DNA from: Actinomycetaceae bacterium TAE3-ERU4
GTDB taxonomy: Bacteria; Actinomycetota; Actinomycetes; Actinomycetales; Actinomycetaceae
Direction: 5' to 3'
Length of the DNA: 64,000 bases
NCBI GenBank assembly: GCA_019218365.1
Contig: JAHUUJ010000003.1
Coordinates: 1-64,000, forward strand
Of the stretch, positions 21,006-30,938 are shown piece by piece (position 1 is the stretch's first letter; the number at the start of each line of letters is the position of its first letter). Below the pieces are notes generated by a model that saw only the letters and a program-made list of their open reading frames with translations, had not been told where the DNA came from and ran no database searches. The translations under genes were made by a program, and so were the position numbers.

Positions 21006-21050
21006 AAAGTTTGTGGGGAAAGAAAATTATCTTCCCCCACAAACTTTATT
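21006..21050. terminator. bidirectional terminator between sixA and glgC
   Basis: A 13-bp perfect stem (AAAGTTTGTGGGG / CCCCACAAACTTT) with an A/T-rich loop lies between convergent genes, with T-rich sequence on both outer sides. Confidence 0.88.
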
Positions 21051-21060
21051 ATTTGAATTG

Positions 21061-22296
21061 TTATTTGGTAATTATTGTTCCTTTTGGTGCAATTACCAAT
21101 CCGGTATCTGTTACCGTTAACCCACGTGCCTTGTCGTGCTCTGGGTCAACCCCAATTTGTGCTCCCGGCTCAACGATACAGTTCTTGTCCAAGATAGCTT
21201 TTCGGACGACGGCTCCGCGTCCTACTCGAACGTTGTGCATTAGTACAGTTCCTGAAATATCAGCCCAAGAGTGTACATATACGCCGGGGGAGAGGACTGA
21301 ACGCTGGACTTTTCCGCCGGAAATAATTACTGAGGGAGAAACGATTGAATCGATTGCAATTCCCATTCGGTCAGAGCTTCCGTAGACAAATTTGGCCGGT
21401 GGTAGATTACCACTAATTCCAGTAAATACTGGCCAATCAGAGTTGTATAGGTTGAAAATGGGGTTAATCGAGACGAGATCCATATTTGCCTCATAGTAGG
21501 CATCTAAAGTTCCTACATCTCGCCAGTAGTCTCGATCGCGTTCTAGCGCTCCGGGCACATCGTTATCCTTGAAGTCATATACCCCGGCAGCGCCTTGTTC
21601 AACGAAATAGGGGACGATATCTCCGCCCATATCGTGCTTTGAAGTCGGGTCATTGGCGTCGTGGGTAAGTGCTTCGCGGAGTTCTTTAGTGCTGAAAATA
21701 TAGTTCCCCATTGAGGCAAGTACCTGGTCTGGAGCATCTGCAAGTCCCTGTGCGTTTTGTGGTTTTTCAAGGAATTTTTCGATTTTTCCATCTTTGGCCT
21801 GGATAACCCCAAATTGGTTTGCCAAGGAGAGAGGTTGACGGATTCCCGCGACGGTACAGGGAAGACCAGAAGCAATGTGATGCTCTAGCATCTGGTTGAA
21901 GTCCATCCGATAGATATTGTCAGCACCTGTGATAACAATGTAGTCCGGCATCTCATCATTGATGATGTTCATTGACTGGTAAATTGCATCTGCACTTCCG
22001 AGGTACCAGTGTTTTCCCATTCGTTGCTGAGCAGGTACTGGTGCAACGAAATTGCCTAGGAGAGTAGACATTCTCCAGGTTATAGTCACGTGCCGGTCAA
22101 GGGAATGCGATTTGTATTGGGTAAGCACAACTACCTTGAGGAAACCTGAGTTAACGATATTCGACAGTGAAAAATCAATCAGGCGGTAGTGTCCGGCGAA
22201 AGGAACGGCTGGTTTTGCTCGGTCATTGGTAAGGGGCATAAGTCGTTTTCCCTCACCACCGGCGAGGACGATTGCTAATACTTTTTTGGTTGCCAT
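21061..22296 (-). CDS. glgC: Glucose-1-phosphate adenylyltransferase
   Basis: This 411-residue enzyme makes ADP-glucose for glycogen. The N-terminal nucleotidyltransferase motif [13 protein letters not shown], the segment [14 protein letters not shown] and the C-terminal left-handed beta-helix ([19 protein letters not shown]) are visible. I chose ATG at 22296 over GTG at 22302, since a TAGAAT -10 box ends at 22303, directly against that GTG and exactly 6 nt before the ATG. It is divergent from the glycosyltransferase gene, the standard actinobacterial glycogen pair. Confidence 0.94.
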   Translation of the reverse strand: MATKKVLAIVLAGGEGKRLMPLTNDRAKPAVPFAGHYRLIDFSLSNIVNSGFLKVVVLTQYKSHSLDRHVTITWRMSTLLGNFVAPVPAQQRMGKHWYLGSADAIYQSMNIINDEMPDYIVITGADNIYRMDFNQMLEHHIASGLPCTVAGIRQPLSLANQFGVIQAKDGKIEKFLEKPQNAQGLADAPDQVLASMGNYIFSTKELREALTHDANDPTSKHDMGGDIVPYFVEQGAAGVYDFKDNDVPGALERDRDYWRDVGTLDAYYEANMDLVSINPIFNLYNSDWPVFTGISGNLPPAKFVYGSSDRMGIAIDSIVSPSVIISGGKVQRSVLSPGVYVHSWADISGTVLMHNVRVGRGAVVRKAILDKNCIVEPGAQIGVDPEHDKARGLTVTDTGLVIAPKGTIITK

Positions 22297-22302
22297 AATC
22301 AC

Positions 22303-22308
22303 ATTCTA
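22303..22308 (-). promoter_or_regulatory. -10 hexamer TAGAAT of glgC (leaderless layout)
   Basis: On the minus strand TAGAAT is followed by GTGATT and then the ATG of glgC, giving the 6-nt spacing seen before several other genes. Confidence 0.6.
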
Positions 22309-22344
22309 GCGACAATTTGCACAACATTGCGCGTTAAGAGCAGG

Positions 22345-22350
22345 TAGAAT
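22345..22350 (+). promoter_or_regulatory. -10 hexamer TAGAAT of glgM
   Basis: TAGAAT lies 41 nt before the GTG of the glycosyltransferase, which has a ribosome site (AGAAAGG). In contrast to glgC across the divergent gap, this gene would have a normal leader. Confidence 0.4.
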
Positions 22351-22391
22351 TATCTCATCCCAATTGTGACGGGGTTAGAGAAAGGTTCGTT

Positions 22392-23606
22392 GTGCGGGTA
22401 GATTTGCTGACTAAAGAGTTTCCTCCGAAAGTTTACGGCGGTGCCGGTGTGCATGTTGAAGAACTTTCGAAAGTTCTTGCAGATTACTTAGAGGTGCAGG
22501 TTCGAGCTTTTGGTGGCCCTCGCGCGGGCATGGAAAACGTTACCGGATATAGCGATTTGACGGAATTATCGGAAGCTAATCCAGCCCTTCAATCTTTAGG
22601 TGTTGATTTGACAATCGCACAGGATACTGCCGGGGCCGATATCGTTCATTCCCATACCTGGTATGCGAATATGGCCGGACACTGGGCTAAGCTTTTACAC
22701 GGAAGTGCCCATATTATCTCTGCTCATTCATTAGAGCCTCTGCGTCCTTGGAAAGAAGAACAGCTGGGGGGCGGATATCGGGTCTCTAGCTGGGCGGAAA
22801 AAACCGCTTATGAGGCGGCGGATGGGATTATTGCTGTTTCTCACGCAATGCGTGAGGATATTTTGCGCTGTTATCCGCTAGTCTCACCTGAGAAAGTTCA
22901 CGTTGTACATAATGGAATTGATATTTCCTCATGGACTCCAGACCATTCTGCAGAAGGTCGGGTTCATGCCCGACAGACGCTTTCTCGTTTAGGGATTTGT
23001 GAGGGTGTGCCTACCGTTGTCTTTGTGGGGCGAATTACTCGTCAAAAGGGGCTCCCCTACATGTTGCGGGCATTGCGTCAATTACCTCAGGGAGTGCAGG
23101 TCGTGCTTTGCGCTGGAGCGCCGGATACCCCTGAAATAATGGCCGAAGTTCAAGGGTTAGTTGAAGAATTGCGTTCTTCACGTGGGGAAGGCGTGATATG
23201 GATTGAGGAGATGCTGCCTCGGCGGGAACTGGTTGAGGTTTTGGATAATTCCACGGTCTTTGTAACTCCTTCTATCTATGAGCCATTAGGTATTGTTAAC
23301 CTGGAAGCGATGGCTGTTTCTTTGCCGGTAGTCGGTACAGCTACGGGAGGAATCCCAGATGTAATTGTTGATGGGGAAACTGGGGTTTTAGTACCGATTG
23401 AGCAGGTTACTGACGGAACTGGAACGCCTCTTAATCCGGAGCGTTTTGTGGATGATTTGGCATCTGCTATTAACGGCGTTTTGGATAATCCAGAAAAAGC
23501 TGCGCGTATGGGGCAGGCGGGCCGTAAGCGTGCAGAAGAGCACTTTACTTGGAGCGCTATTGCAAAACGTACATTTGAGGTCTACAACGCAGTTCTGAAT
23601 CGTTAA
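22392..23606 (+). CDS. glgM: GlgA/GlgM-type glycosyltransferase (glycogen / maltose-1-phosphate synthase)
   Basis: This 404-residue GT-B enzyme uses ADP-glucose. The N-terminal TKEFPPKVYGGAGVHVEELS and the C-terminal FVTPSIYEPLGIVNLEAM (Glu nucleotide motif) are visible. It belongs to the actinobacterial 'glycogen synthase, Corynebacterium type' group; in mycobacteria the homologue next to glgC (Rv1212c) makes alpha-maltose-1-phosphate. Which product applies here is not decidable from sequence alone. The GTG start follows AGAAAGG. Confidence 0.88.
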   Translation: MRVDLLTKEFPPKVYGGAGVHVEELSKVLADYLEVQVRAFGGPRAGMENVTGYSDLTELSEANPALQSLGVDLTIAQDTAGADIVHSHTWYANMAGHWAKLLHGSAHIISAHSLEPLRPWKEEQLGGGYRVSSWAEKTAYEAADGIIAVSHAMREDILRCYPLVSPEKVHVVHNGIDISSWTPDHSAEGRVHARQTLSRLGICEGVPTVVFVGRITRQKGLPYMLRALRQLPQGVQVVLCAGAPDTPEIMAEVQGLVEELRSSRGEGVIWIEEMLPRRELVEVLDNSTVFVTPSIYEPLGIVNLEAMAVSLPVVGTATGGIPDVIVDGETGVLVPIEQVTDGTGTPLNPERFVDDLASAINGVLDNPEKAARMGQAGRKRAEEHFTWSAIAKRTFEVYNAVLNR

Positions 23607-23613
23607 AAGTTGG

Positions 23614-23619
23614 TAAGAT
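23614..23619 (+). promoter_or_regulatory. -10 hexamer TAAGAT, leaderless ABC ATPase gene
   Basis: TAAGAT is followed by 6 nt (AAGCAC) and the ATG at 23626. It lies only 8 nt after the glgM stop codon, so the ABC gene has its own promoter despite the close packing. Confidence 0.55.
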
Positions 23620-23625
23620 AAGCAC

Positions 23626-24411
23626 ATGGATACTGTATTTTCCCTCTCTGATGTTTCAGTAGTGCGTGGTGGCACCACGATTCTTGATTCGCTTAATTGG
23701 CAGGTTAAAGAGGGTGAGCACTGGGCGGTTCTTGGTCCAAATGGTGCTGGTAAAACCACTTTAGCTAAAGTTCTTACTGGGCGAATGAAGCTCAATTCCG
23801 GAAGCGTCCAGGTGTTGGGAGAAGATCTGTCTGAATTAGGAAGTGCTGAGACTTCTCGGTTAGTTGGGTTGGCTTCGGCGGCTTTAACTGGAAAGTTCGG
23901 GATGCGCCAGACTTCTTTGGATGTGGTAATTTCCGCGGCGCACGGTTTATCTACTCGTTTTAACGAGGAGTATGAGGACGTTGATTTTAAACGCGCTACT
24001 GATTTGTTAGCTGCGTTTGGAGTCAAAGAATTAGCTGAACGCAAGTTTGCTTCCCTTTCTGAGGGGGAAAAACAACGTGTGCAAATTGCTCGTGCTTTCA
24101 TGGCCGACCCACAGGCTTTGGTACTGGATGAACCCGGAGCCGGATTAGATTTGGGAGCGCGTGAGACACTGATGTTAGCTCTCTCTGAGCTGGCTTCGGA
24201 TTGGCGATCTCCGGCAATGGTTGTAATTACTCATCACATTGAGGAAATTGCTGCTGGTTTTACCCATGCATTATTGATGTCCCATGGGAAAGTAGCATAT
24301 GCTGGACCTATTTCTGAGGTGCTTACTGGAAAGAATCTTACAGAGGTATTTGGTCTGGAACTTGAAGTTGGTAGTGAAGCTGGCCGTTGGTGGGCCCGCG
24401 GAAGGAGTTAA
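23626..24411 (+). CDS. ABC transporter-type ATP-binding protein (single)
   Basis: This 261-residue ATPase has Walker A GPNGAGKTT near residue 38, signature LSEGEKQRVQIAR (SEGE in place of SGGQ), and Walker B ALVLDEPGAGLDLG. No permease gene is adjacent; the downstream genes are an NfeD-like and an SPFH-like membrane protein. The sequence is closest in feel to ModF/Rv-type iron or molybdate ATPases, but the substrate cannot be given. Its stop is 3 nt before the NfeD gene, so the two are coupled. Confidence 0.82.
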   Translation: MDTVFSLSDVSVVRGGTTILDSLNWQVKEGEHWAVLGPNGAGKTTLAKVLTGRMKLNSGSVQVLGEDLSELGSAETSRLVGLASAALTGKFGMRQTSLDVVISAAHGLSTRFNEEYEDVDFKRATDLLAAFGVKELAERKFASLSEGEKQRVQIARAFMADPQALVLDEPGAGLDLGARETLMLALSELASDWRSPAMVVITHHIEEIAAGFTHALLMSHGKVAYAGPISEVLTGKNLTEVFGLELEVGSEAGRWWARGRS

Positions 24412-24414
24412 ACT

Positions 24415-24846
24415 ATGCCAGCTATTTATTGGCTTATTGCCGCCGCTCTATTGCTCTTGGTGGAGATTATTACCGTTGATTTAACCTTTGCCATGCTGGG
24501 AGTCGGTGCTTTGTTAGCTTCCTTAACGGCCTGGACATTGGGACTTGACTGGTTCTATACGCAGATTGCTGTATTTGCCGTTTCTTCTTTCCTACTGCTA
24601 ATTTTTGTTCGTCCCTGGATTAAGCATCATTTGGCTCGTTCGACTCCGGATTTTTCTTCTAATGCGCAGGCGTTGCTGGGGAGAAGGGTTAATGTTACCC
24701 AACCTGTAGATTCTCAATCAGGATTGGTTTTGCTTAATGGACAGGAATGGAGCGCTCGTACCGAATATCCCGAGCAGCTTCCTGTAGGTAGCTGGGCCGA
24801 GGTTGTACGAATTGATGGTGCAACTGCTTGGGTAATGCCGAAATAG
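24415..24846 (+). CDS. NfeD-like membrane protein
   Basis: The 143-residue protein has three hydrophobic segments (about residues 3-22, 27-45 and 48-66) followed by a small OB-fold-like NfeD domain (LLGRRVNVTQPV, GLVLLNGQEWSART). NfeD proteins pair with SPFH/stomatin proteins in membrane microdomains, and an SPFH gene follows after 49 nt. Same pairing as Rv1487-Rv1488 in mycobacteria. Confidence 0.88.
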   Translation: MPAIYWLIAAALLLLVEIITVDLTFAMLGVGALLASLTAWTLGLDWFYTQIAVFAVSSFLLLIFVRPWIKHHLARSTPDFSSNAQALLGRRVNVTQPVDSQSGLVLLNGQEWSARTEYPEQLPVGSWAEVVRIDGATAWVMPK

Positions 24847-24895
24847 TTATACGGCAAACTATATTTTCTGTAAATAGACAATTTGAAAGGCAGAA

Positions 24896-25798
24896 ATGGA
24901 AGACATGGAAGGTATGTTTGGGTCGCTGGGGACGCTGCTGTTCCCACTGATTATCATAGCCATTGTGGCTGTTGTTCTTCTGCGTGCGGTGGTTATTGTT
25001 CCTCAGGCACGCGCTGTGGTAGTTGAGCGGTTGGGGAAGTTCCAGGCTCAATGGATGGCGGGAATTCATTTTCTGGTTCCTTTCGTAGATCGGGTTGTTG
25101 CTCGCTTAGACTTACGTGAACAAGTTGTTTCATTCCCTCCGCAGCCCGTTATTACATCTGATAACGTGACGGTTTCTATTGACTCAGTTGTCTACTATCA
25201 GGTCAACGAACCCGCACGTGCTACTTATGAAATTGCTAATTTCATCCAGGCTATTGAGCAATTAACCGTTACGACTTTGCGTAACGTGATTGGTTCCATG
25301 GACCTGGAAGCAACTTTGACCAGCCGTGACCACATTAACGGTCAGCTTCGTGGAGTTTTAGATGAGGCAACGGGAAATTGGGGAATCCGAATTAACCGTG
25401 TTGAACTAAAGGCAATTGAACCGCCACCCTCGATTCAGCAGGCGATGGAAAAGCAGATGCGTGCAGAACGTGATAAACGAGCAGCGATTTTGGCTGCTCA
25501 GGGGAAGCGGGAATCCGAGATTCTAACTGCCGAGGGTGAAAAGCAGTCCGCTATTTTGCGAGCTGAAGGTCAGGCCCAGTCTGCGGTATTGCGTTCGCAG
25601 GGTGAAGCTGAGGCAATTCAGAAAGTATTTACGGCAATTCATGAAGGTAATCCTGACCCGAAGCTTTTGGCTTATCAGTACTTGCAGATGCTCCCGCGTC
25701 TATCAGAAGGTGAAGGCTCAAAGGTCTGGATTGTACCAACAGAATTGACTGCTGCTTTGCAGTCCATTTCTGATGGTTTCACACCTAACAAGGACTGA
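24896..25798 (+). CDS. SPFH/stomatin-family membrane protein (QmcA-like)
   Basis: The 300-residue protein has one N-terminal membrane segment (residues about 10-32), an SPFH/band-7 domain (VPQARAVVVERLGKFQ, VTSDNVTVSID-type strand), then a long Ala/Glu/Gln-rich coiled coil (about residues 175-250) and a short C-terminal tail. Such proteins oligomerise in the membrane and often bind proteases or partner NfeD proteins. Ribosome site AAAGG before the ATG. A hairpin follows. Confidence 0.9.
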   Translation: MEDMEGMFGSLGTLLFPLIIIAIVAVVLLRAVVIVPQARAVVVERLGKFQAQWMAGIHFLVPFVDRVVARLDLREQVVSFPPQPVITSDNVTVSIDSVVYYQVNEPARATYEIANFIQAIEQLTVTTLRNVIGSMDLEATLTSRDHINGQLRGVLDEATGNWGIRINRVELKAIEPPPSIQQAMEKQMRAERDKRAAILAAQGKRESEILTAEGEKQSAILRAEGQAQSAVLRSQGEAEAIQKVFTAIHEGNPDPKLLAYQYLQMLPRLSEGEGSKVWIVPTELTAALQSISDGFTPNKD

Positions 25799-25813
25799 AT
25801 CAAGCATTTTGGA

Positions 25814-25842
25814 GGTGGCCACGCGGATTTAGCGTGGCCACC
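25814..25842 (+). terminator. hairpin between SPFH gene and glnA2 (no U-tract)
   Basis: A perfect 11-bp stem GGTGGCCACGC / GCGTGGCCACC with a 7-nt loop, ending 22 nt before the glnA2 start. It lacks a T-run on either strand, so it may be a partial terminator, an mRNA-end stabiliser or a leader element of glnA2. Confidence 0.6.
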
Positions 25843-25864
25843 CGCGTATAGAAGGAAAAATAAG

Positions 25865-27202
25865 ATGGACGCAACGCAGTCTCAGGTATTGGATTTAGTT
25901 CATTCTCGGGGAATTCGCTTTATCAATCTTTGGTTCGCTGACGTATCGGGAGTTCTTAAAGGGCTATCAATTGATTCAGCTGAACTAGAGAGTGCCTTTA
26001 GCGAGGGAATTGGTTTTGATGGTTCCTCGATTGAAGGTTTTACTCGAATCTACGAGTCGGATATGCTGTTGCGCCCTGATGCTTCAACTTTCCAAATACT
26101 TCCTTGGCATGAAGAAGTACCGGTTGCCAGAATGTTTTGTGATGTATTGGGACCCGATGGGAATCTGGCATTTCGTGATCCTCGTGGGGTTTTGGAACGG
26201 CAGCTCGATAGAGCACAAAAACTTGGTTTTCGGTTTGCTGTTCATCCAGAGGTTGAGTTCTATCTTCTTCGTTCTGTGCCTTCCTTAGAAAAAGCACCAA
26301 TTCCTTTGGATAATGCGGGATATTTTGATCATGTTGCCGGCGGTTTTGCTCAGTCTTTCCGCCGCAAAGTGGTTTCTATCTTAGAAGAAATGGGTATCTC
26401 TGTTGAATTCTCTCATCATGAGGGCGGTCCGGGGCAAAACGAAATTGATTTGCGTGCGGTAGATGCTCTAGAGGCTGCTGACAACATAATGACTTTGCGT
26501 ACTGTCGTAGAGGAAATGGCTGCTCGCGAAGGAATTGTCGCGACTTTTATGCCAAAGCCATTCCCGGATGCGCCAGGATCTGGAATGCACGTTCATCTTT
26601 CTCTTTTTGAGGGGGAGGAAAATGCTTTTTATTCTCCTTCTGGACAGTATCAAATATCTCGTAGTGGTCGACAGTTTATGGCTGGGCTGTTGCATCATGC
26701 AAGAGCAATGAGTGCAGTTACAAACCAGCATGTTAATTCTTATAAGCGTCTTTGGGGCGGAGGAGAGGCACCTTCGTATGTTTGTTGGGGACATAATAAC
26801 CGTTCTGCTTTAATTCGGGTACCTCTTTATAAACCTGGTAAATCGTCTTCTTCTCGAATTGAGTTTCGGGGGATGGACCCCGCGGCTAATCCTTATTTGG
26901 CGCTGGCCGCAATTTTAGCTGCGGGACTCGATGGAATCGAAAAAGGAATGGAGCTGCCCCCTGAAACAGAAGATGACGTGTGGCTATTGAGTGATGAAGA
27001 ACGCGTGGCCTTAGGAATTGAGGCTCTCCCTACGTCTTTGTCTAATGCGGTACGAGAAATGTCTAAATCTGATTTAGTTGCCCATACCCTTGGCGAGGAA
27101 GTATTTGAGTACTTCTTACGAAATAAGGTGGCAGAGTGGGATTCTTACCGAGCGCAGGTGACTCCGTTTGAATATGCCCGTTTTCTCAGTGTTCATCCCT
27201 AA
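25865..27202 (+). CDS. glnA2: Glutamine synthetase, GlnA2 type
   Basis: This 445-residue type I glutamine synthetase-fold enzyme has GFDGSSIEGF, the ATP/metal segments SHHEGGPGQNEID and PGSGMHVHLS, and the active-site RIEFRGMDPAANPYLALA. The adenylylation-loop region reads MELPPETEDDVW and lacks the Tyr of the classical NLYDLPP site, as in mycobacterial GlnA2 (Rv2222c). It may therefore be regulated differently or act on another amine (some actinobacterial GlnA paralogues use polyamines). Strong ribosome site GAAGGA. Its stop overlaps the glnE start. Confidence 0.9.
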   Translation: MDATQSQVLDLVHSRGIRFINLWFADVSGVLKGLSIDSAELESAFSEGIGFDGSSIEGFTRIYESDMLLRPDASTFQILPWHEEVPVARMFCDVLGPDGNLAFRDPRGVLERQLDRAQKLGFRFAVHPEVEFYLLRSVPSLEKAPIPLDNAGYFDHVAGGFAQSFRRKVVSILEEMGISVEFSHHEGGPGQNEIDLRAVDALEAADNIMTLRTVVEEMAAREGIVATFMPKPFPDAPGSGMHVHLSLFEGEENAFYSPSGQYQISRSGRQFMAGLLHHARAMSAVTNQHVNSYKRLWGGGEAPSYVCWGHNNRSALIRVPLYKPGKSSSSRIEFRGMDPAANPYLALAAILAAGLDGIEKGMELPPETEDDVWLLSDEERVALGIEALPTSLSNAVREMSKSDLVAHTLGEEVFEYFLRNKVAEWDSYRAQVTPFEYARFLSVHP

Positions 27203-30144
27203 TGCGTGAAAAATCTTCTCTGGTTCGCTTACGTCGGTTAGGTTTTACACAACCTGATCGAGCCGCTGTATGGTTAGGGGCGGAAAATCTGGATTTCTCT
27301 GATGCTGATTTAGATATTTTCGCTTCGGTAGGAAATCCACAGGCAGCTACTTTGGCATTATTACGTTTGTTTGAATCGAACCTTACAGCTTATAAACGGA
27401 TACGCGAGAACCCTGAAAAATTGACGCGTTTTCTTGTCCTGTGTGGAGCTAGTGAGGCCCTTGCGGATTTACTTATAGCTCATTGCCAGCTTTTAGATAG
27501 ATTATCAGCAAGTACCATTACAGAGGCAGAAGAAGGAGTAAATCCCTTCTCCGCCGTTTTCGCAGATTGTCTTGAGAAAAGCGAAAAAAAAGATTGGCGT
27601 AAGACAATATCTATTTTTCGACTTTGCTATTATGCGATGTTGGTGGAGATTGCTTCTTATGATTTATCTGCTACTAATCCTCAAGAAAAAGTGGGTAAAG
27701 TATCCTGTCTGCTTGCTCAGCTTGTTGACGCAACTTTAGAAGCTGCTTTAATTCTTTCCCGGCATCGAATAAAAAATACTGATGGCTTAGAGCTGGCAAT
27801 TATCTCTATGGGTAAGTGCGGGGCATTAGAACTTAATTATATTTCTGATGTGGACGTGCTTTTTGTGGCCGATTGGGATACTAAGAAGCTGGATGAAGCT
27901 ACGGCCTTAAATAATGCTAATGAGTGGATAGCCGCGTTGTGTGCTTTAATCTCAGGACCTGGGCCGGTACGCTCACTTTGGCCACTCGACACTGGATTGC
28001 GACCAGAAGGGGCTGACGGTGCCCTAGTAAGGAATCTGGAATCCTATCGTATCTATTACGAAAAATGGGCTCAGTCTTGGGAATTTCAAGCTTTGATGAA
28101 AGCCCGTTTTAGCGCGGGAAATGCAAAATTGGGGGAGGCTTTTTGCACACTTGTTGAGTCCTATGTATGGACTGCATCTAAGCGTCCTGATTTTGTTGAA
28201 TCTGCTCAGGCTATGCGTCGTCGAGTAGAAACAAATATAGACATTACTGTGCGCGAGCGTCATTTGAAGCTTGGACCTGGTGGATTACGCGATGTAGAGT
28301 TTACTGTTCAGTTATTGCAATTAGTACATGGGCGGGTAGATGAGAAAGTTCGTTGTCGGGATACTCTAAGTGCTATTAAAGCTCTGGCTGAGGGCGGGTA
28401 TATTGGGCGCGAAGATGCTTATAATCTAGCTGAATCATATAGTTTTTTAAGACTTTTAGAGCATCGAATTCAGCTTCATAAACTTAGGCGTTCGCATATT
28501 TTGCCAGATAATCCCAAACTGCTTTTGCAACTTTCTAGGGAACTTTCTTTTTCGGGGGATTCGTCGAGGTTACTGAAAAAAGTTAGTAAAGTAAGACATT
28601 TAGTTCGTGGGCTACATCAATCTATTTTTTATCGCCCGTTACTTTCCGTGACGGCTAATTTAAGCGATGAACAGATTATTTTGGCTCCTTCAGCGGCTAT
28701 GGATAGGTTAGAGGCCGTTGGTTATCAAGATACGGCCGGAGCTTTACGCCACCTTCAATCTTTAACGCGGGGGATAACCAGACGAGCTAATATTCAGCGT
28801 CATTTATTACCCGCAATATTAGGATGGTTGGCTTTGGGGCCGGATCCTGATGGGGGATTGTTAGCATTTCGTCGATTATCCGACCAAATAGGGTCTTCTC
28901 AATGGTATTTGCGTACTTTACGTGATTCTCCGGTTGCAGCACAACGCCTTTGTAAAGTCTTATCTACTTCGGTCTACGCCGCGGGTGCTCTTGAACGTTC
29001 ACCGATTTTAGTACGTGATTTAGGTAATGAGGAAAAACTTCTTCCTCAAGATGCTAATTTTTTGGAAGCTGAGTTAAGTGCTTTATTAAGCCGGCAGGAG
29101 ACACTTGAGGAAGCTGGAATAAGGCTGCGTAGTCTGCGTTCTCGTGAACTGGGAAGAGTCGCTTTGGGAGATGTTTGTCTGGGGATGGACGTCTCTAGGC
29201 ATGGCGAGGGAATTAGTGCGATTAATGAAATTACGGTAGCCGGGGCACTGGAACTAGCTCGTTCGGTTGTCCCGGGAGGGGACCAAATTCCTTTGGCAGT
29301 CATTGCTATGGGGCGTTTAGGCGGAAGAGAATGCGGATATGCTTCCGATGCTGACATTGTCTTTGTTCATGATGATGCCGGAAATGATTCTTCTTGGGCG
29401 GCAGAGGTTGCCGCTCAGTGCGCACGAGAAATGAAGCGTATCCTCTCTACGGAACCATTCAGATTAGAAGTTGATTTTTCTCTGCGCCCTGAGGGAAAAA
29501 ATGGTCCTTTATCCAAATCTTTAGATTCTTTGAAGCATTACTATCAAAACTGGTCTAGTGTTTGGGAACGCCAAGCACTCTTACGTGCGCGGCCTATTGC
29601 CGGAGATAATTCTTTGCAAGAAGCCTATCTTAATTTGATTAATCCCTGGCGTTATGAGCGTATTTTAGAAGCTGGGGATTTGAGAGAAATACGTTTATTG
29701 AAGGCTCGTATGGAGACAGAACGTCTTCCTCGGGCAGTGAATCCTCGTTACCATGTAAAGCTTGGTCCGGGGGGAATTTCAGACGTAGAGTGGAGTGTTC
29801 AGTTACTCCAGCTATCACATGTTAATGAGTGTTCTGGACTAAGAACTACTTCCACGATGAGCGCTTTGAAAGAAGCTGTAAACGCGAATCTATTGGAAGA
29901 AAGTGAAGCTGTATGGCTACAACAGGCATGGACACTTGCCTCGGCGATTAGAGCAGCTAATTCTTTAGCTACGGGTAGGACTTCGGGGCAGAAATTAGAT
30001 GTATTAGCGCAAGCGGGAAAGCCCCGAAAAATCGCTGCCCGCTTGGTAGGATACCAAGCGGGCAGGGAAGAAGAACTCATTGATGACTATTTGCGTGCTG
30101 CTCGCCATTCAAGAGAGGTATTCAAACGTATTTTTATGGGTTAG
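27202..30144 (+). CDS. glnE: Bifunctional glutamine synthetase adenylyltransferase / deadenylase
   Basis: The 980-residue protein has two nucleotidyltransferase domains with metal motifs [10 protein letters not shown] (N-terminal, deadenylase half) and [10 protein letters not shown] (C-terminal, adenylylating half), separated by the usual helical region; the two copies of the [10 protein letters not shown] / [10 protein letters not shown] motif are both intact. It modifies a Tyr of the main glutamine synthetase. It is coupled to glnA2 by a 1-bp overlap and ends in a 4-bp TTAG overlap with the convergent amino-acid ABC ATPase gene. Confidence 0.95.
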   Translation: MREKSSLVRLRRLGFTQPDRAAVWLGAENLDFSDADLDIFASVGNPQAATLALLRLFESNLTAYKRIRENPEKLTRFLVLCGASEALADLLIAHCQLLDRLSASTITEAEEGVNPFSAVFADCLEKSEKKDWRKTISIFRLCYYAMLVEIASYDLSATNPQEKVGKVSCLLAQLVDATLEAALILSRHRIKNTDGLELAIISMGKCGALELNYISDVDVLFVADWDTKKLDEATALNNANEWIAALCALISGPGPVRSLWPLDTGLRPEGADGALVRNLESYRIYYEKWAQSWEFQALMKARFSAGNAKLGEAFCTLVESYVWTASKRPDFVESAQAMRRRVETNIDITVRERHLKLGPGGLRDVEFTVQLLQLVHGRVDEKVRCRDTLSAIKALAEGGYIGREDAYNLAESYSFLRLLEHRIQLHKLRRSHILPDNPKLLLQLSRELSFSGDSSRLLKKVSKVRHLVRGLHQSIFYRPLLSVTANLSDEQIILAPSAAMDRLEAVGYQDTAGALRHLQSLTRGITRRANIQRHLLPAILGWLALGPDPDGGLLAFRRLSDQIGSSQWYLRTLRDSPVAAQRLCKVLSTSVYAAGALERSPILVRDLGNEEKLLPQDANFLEAELSALLSRQETLEEAGIRLRSLRSRELGRVALGDVCLGMDVSRHGEGISAINEITVAGALELARSVVPGGDQIPLAVIAMGRLGGRECGYASDADIVFVHDDAGNDSSWAAEVAAQCAREMKRILSTEPFRLEVDFSLRPEGKNGPLSKSLDSLKHYYQNWSSVWERQALLRARPIAGDNSLQEAYLNLINPWRYERILEAGDLREIRLLKARMETERLPRAVNPRYHVKLGPGGISDVEWSVQLLQLSHVNECSGLRTTSTMSALKEAVNANLLEESEAVWLQQAWTLASAIRAANSLATGRTSGQKLDVLAQAGKPRKIAARLVGYQAGREEELIDDYLRAARHSREVFKRIFMG

Positions 30145-30938
30145 AGAACCTGCTTGAAAAATGCGGCTGCGCGCGGATGATTAGGATTGGTGATGACTTC
30201 TTGAGGAGTTCCGTAGGAGATAATTTTTCCTTCATCCATGAAAGCTACTTTATCGGCAACTTCGCGCGCAAATCCAATTTCATGGGTAACTACAGCCATT
30301 GTCATGCCTTGAGACGCTAGGTCTTGCATAACGCTAAGTACTTCTCCCACTAGCTCTGGATCTAGGGCCGAGGTAGGTTCATCAAAAAGCATTAACTCTG
30401 GTTCCATTGCCAGAGCACGTGCAATGGCTACACGCTGAGCTTGTCCTCCCGATAGCTGTGCAGGGTAGTGCCCCTGTCGATCTATGAGTCCAACTCTTTT
30501 AAGTTGGTGTAGAGCAAGTTCTTGAGCTTTTGCTTTACTCATTTTCTTTACTTGTATTGGAGCTTCCATTACATTTTCGAGGGCTGTCATATGGCCGAAA
30601 AGATTAAAGCGTTGGAATACCATTCCTACTTTGGCACGTTGTTTCGCGATTTCCCTATCGGATAGATGGGCCAATGTTGTCTTTTCTTTTTCCCAAAATC
30701 TCCAAGGCGAGGGGGAAACTTCCTTTAATCCAAGTAGTTCACCTTCAAGATAAATACGTCCAGCATCAATTTTTTCCAGCTCATTAAGGCATCTAAGAAA
30801 AGTAGATTTTCCGGAACCAGAAGGACCGAGAATTGCGCAGACTTCTCCTTGTTTAATTTCTAAGTCAATTCCTTTAAGGACATGTAAATCACCAAAAAAT
30901 TTATGAACATTTTCGGCTTTAACCATCGTTTTTATCAT
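30141..30938 (-). CDS. Amino-acid ABC transporter ATP-binding protein
   Basis: This 265-residue ATPase of the polar amino-acid type (GlnQ/HisP) has Walker [11 protein letters not shown], signature [19 protein letters not shown], and Walker [17 protein letters not shown] short insertion after residue 65 ([14 protein letters not shown]) is longer than in typical GlnQ. The start at 30938 forms an ATGA overlap with the permease and follows TTGGAG. Last gene of the three-gene minus-strand operon. Confidence 0.93.
   Translation of the reverse strand: MIKTMVKAENVHKFFGDLHVLKGIDLEIKQGEVCAILGPSGSGKSTFLRCLNELEKIDAGRIYLEGELLGLKEVSPSPWRFWEKEKTTLAHLSDREIAKQRAKVGMVFQRFNLFGHMTALENVMEAPIQVKKMSKAKAQELALHQLKRVGLIDRQGHYPAQLSGGQAQRVAIARALAMEPELMLFDEPTSALDPELVGEVLSVMQDLASQGMTMAVVTHEIGFAREVADKVAFMDEGKIISYGTPQEVITNPNHPRAAAFFKQVL

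Noticed and set aside
23388-24101. Long minus-strand open frame (237 codons) over glgM and the ABC ATPase
   Set aside because: It covers two genes with clear motifs on the other strand, and its translation is Ser/Thr/Arg-rich without any recognisable domain.
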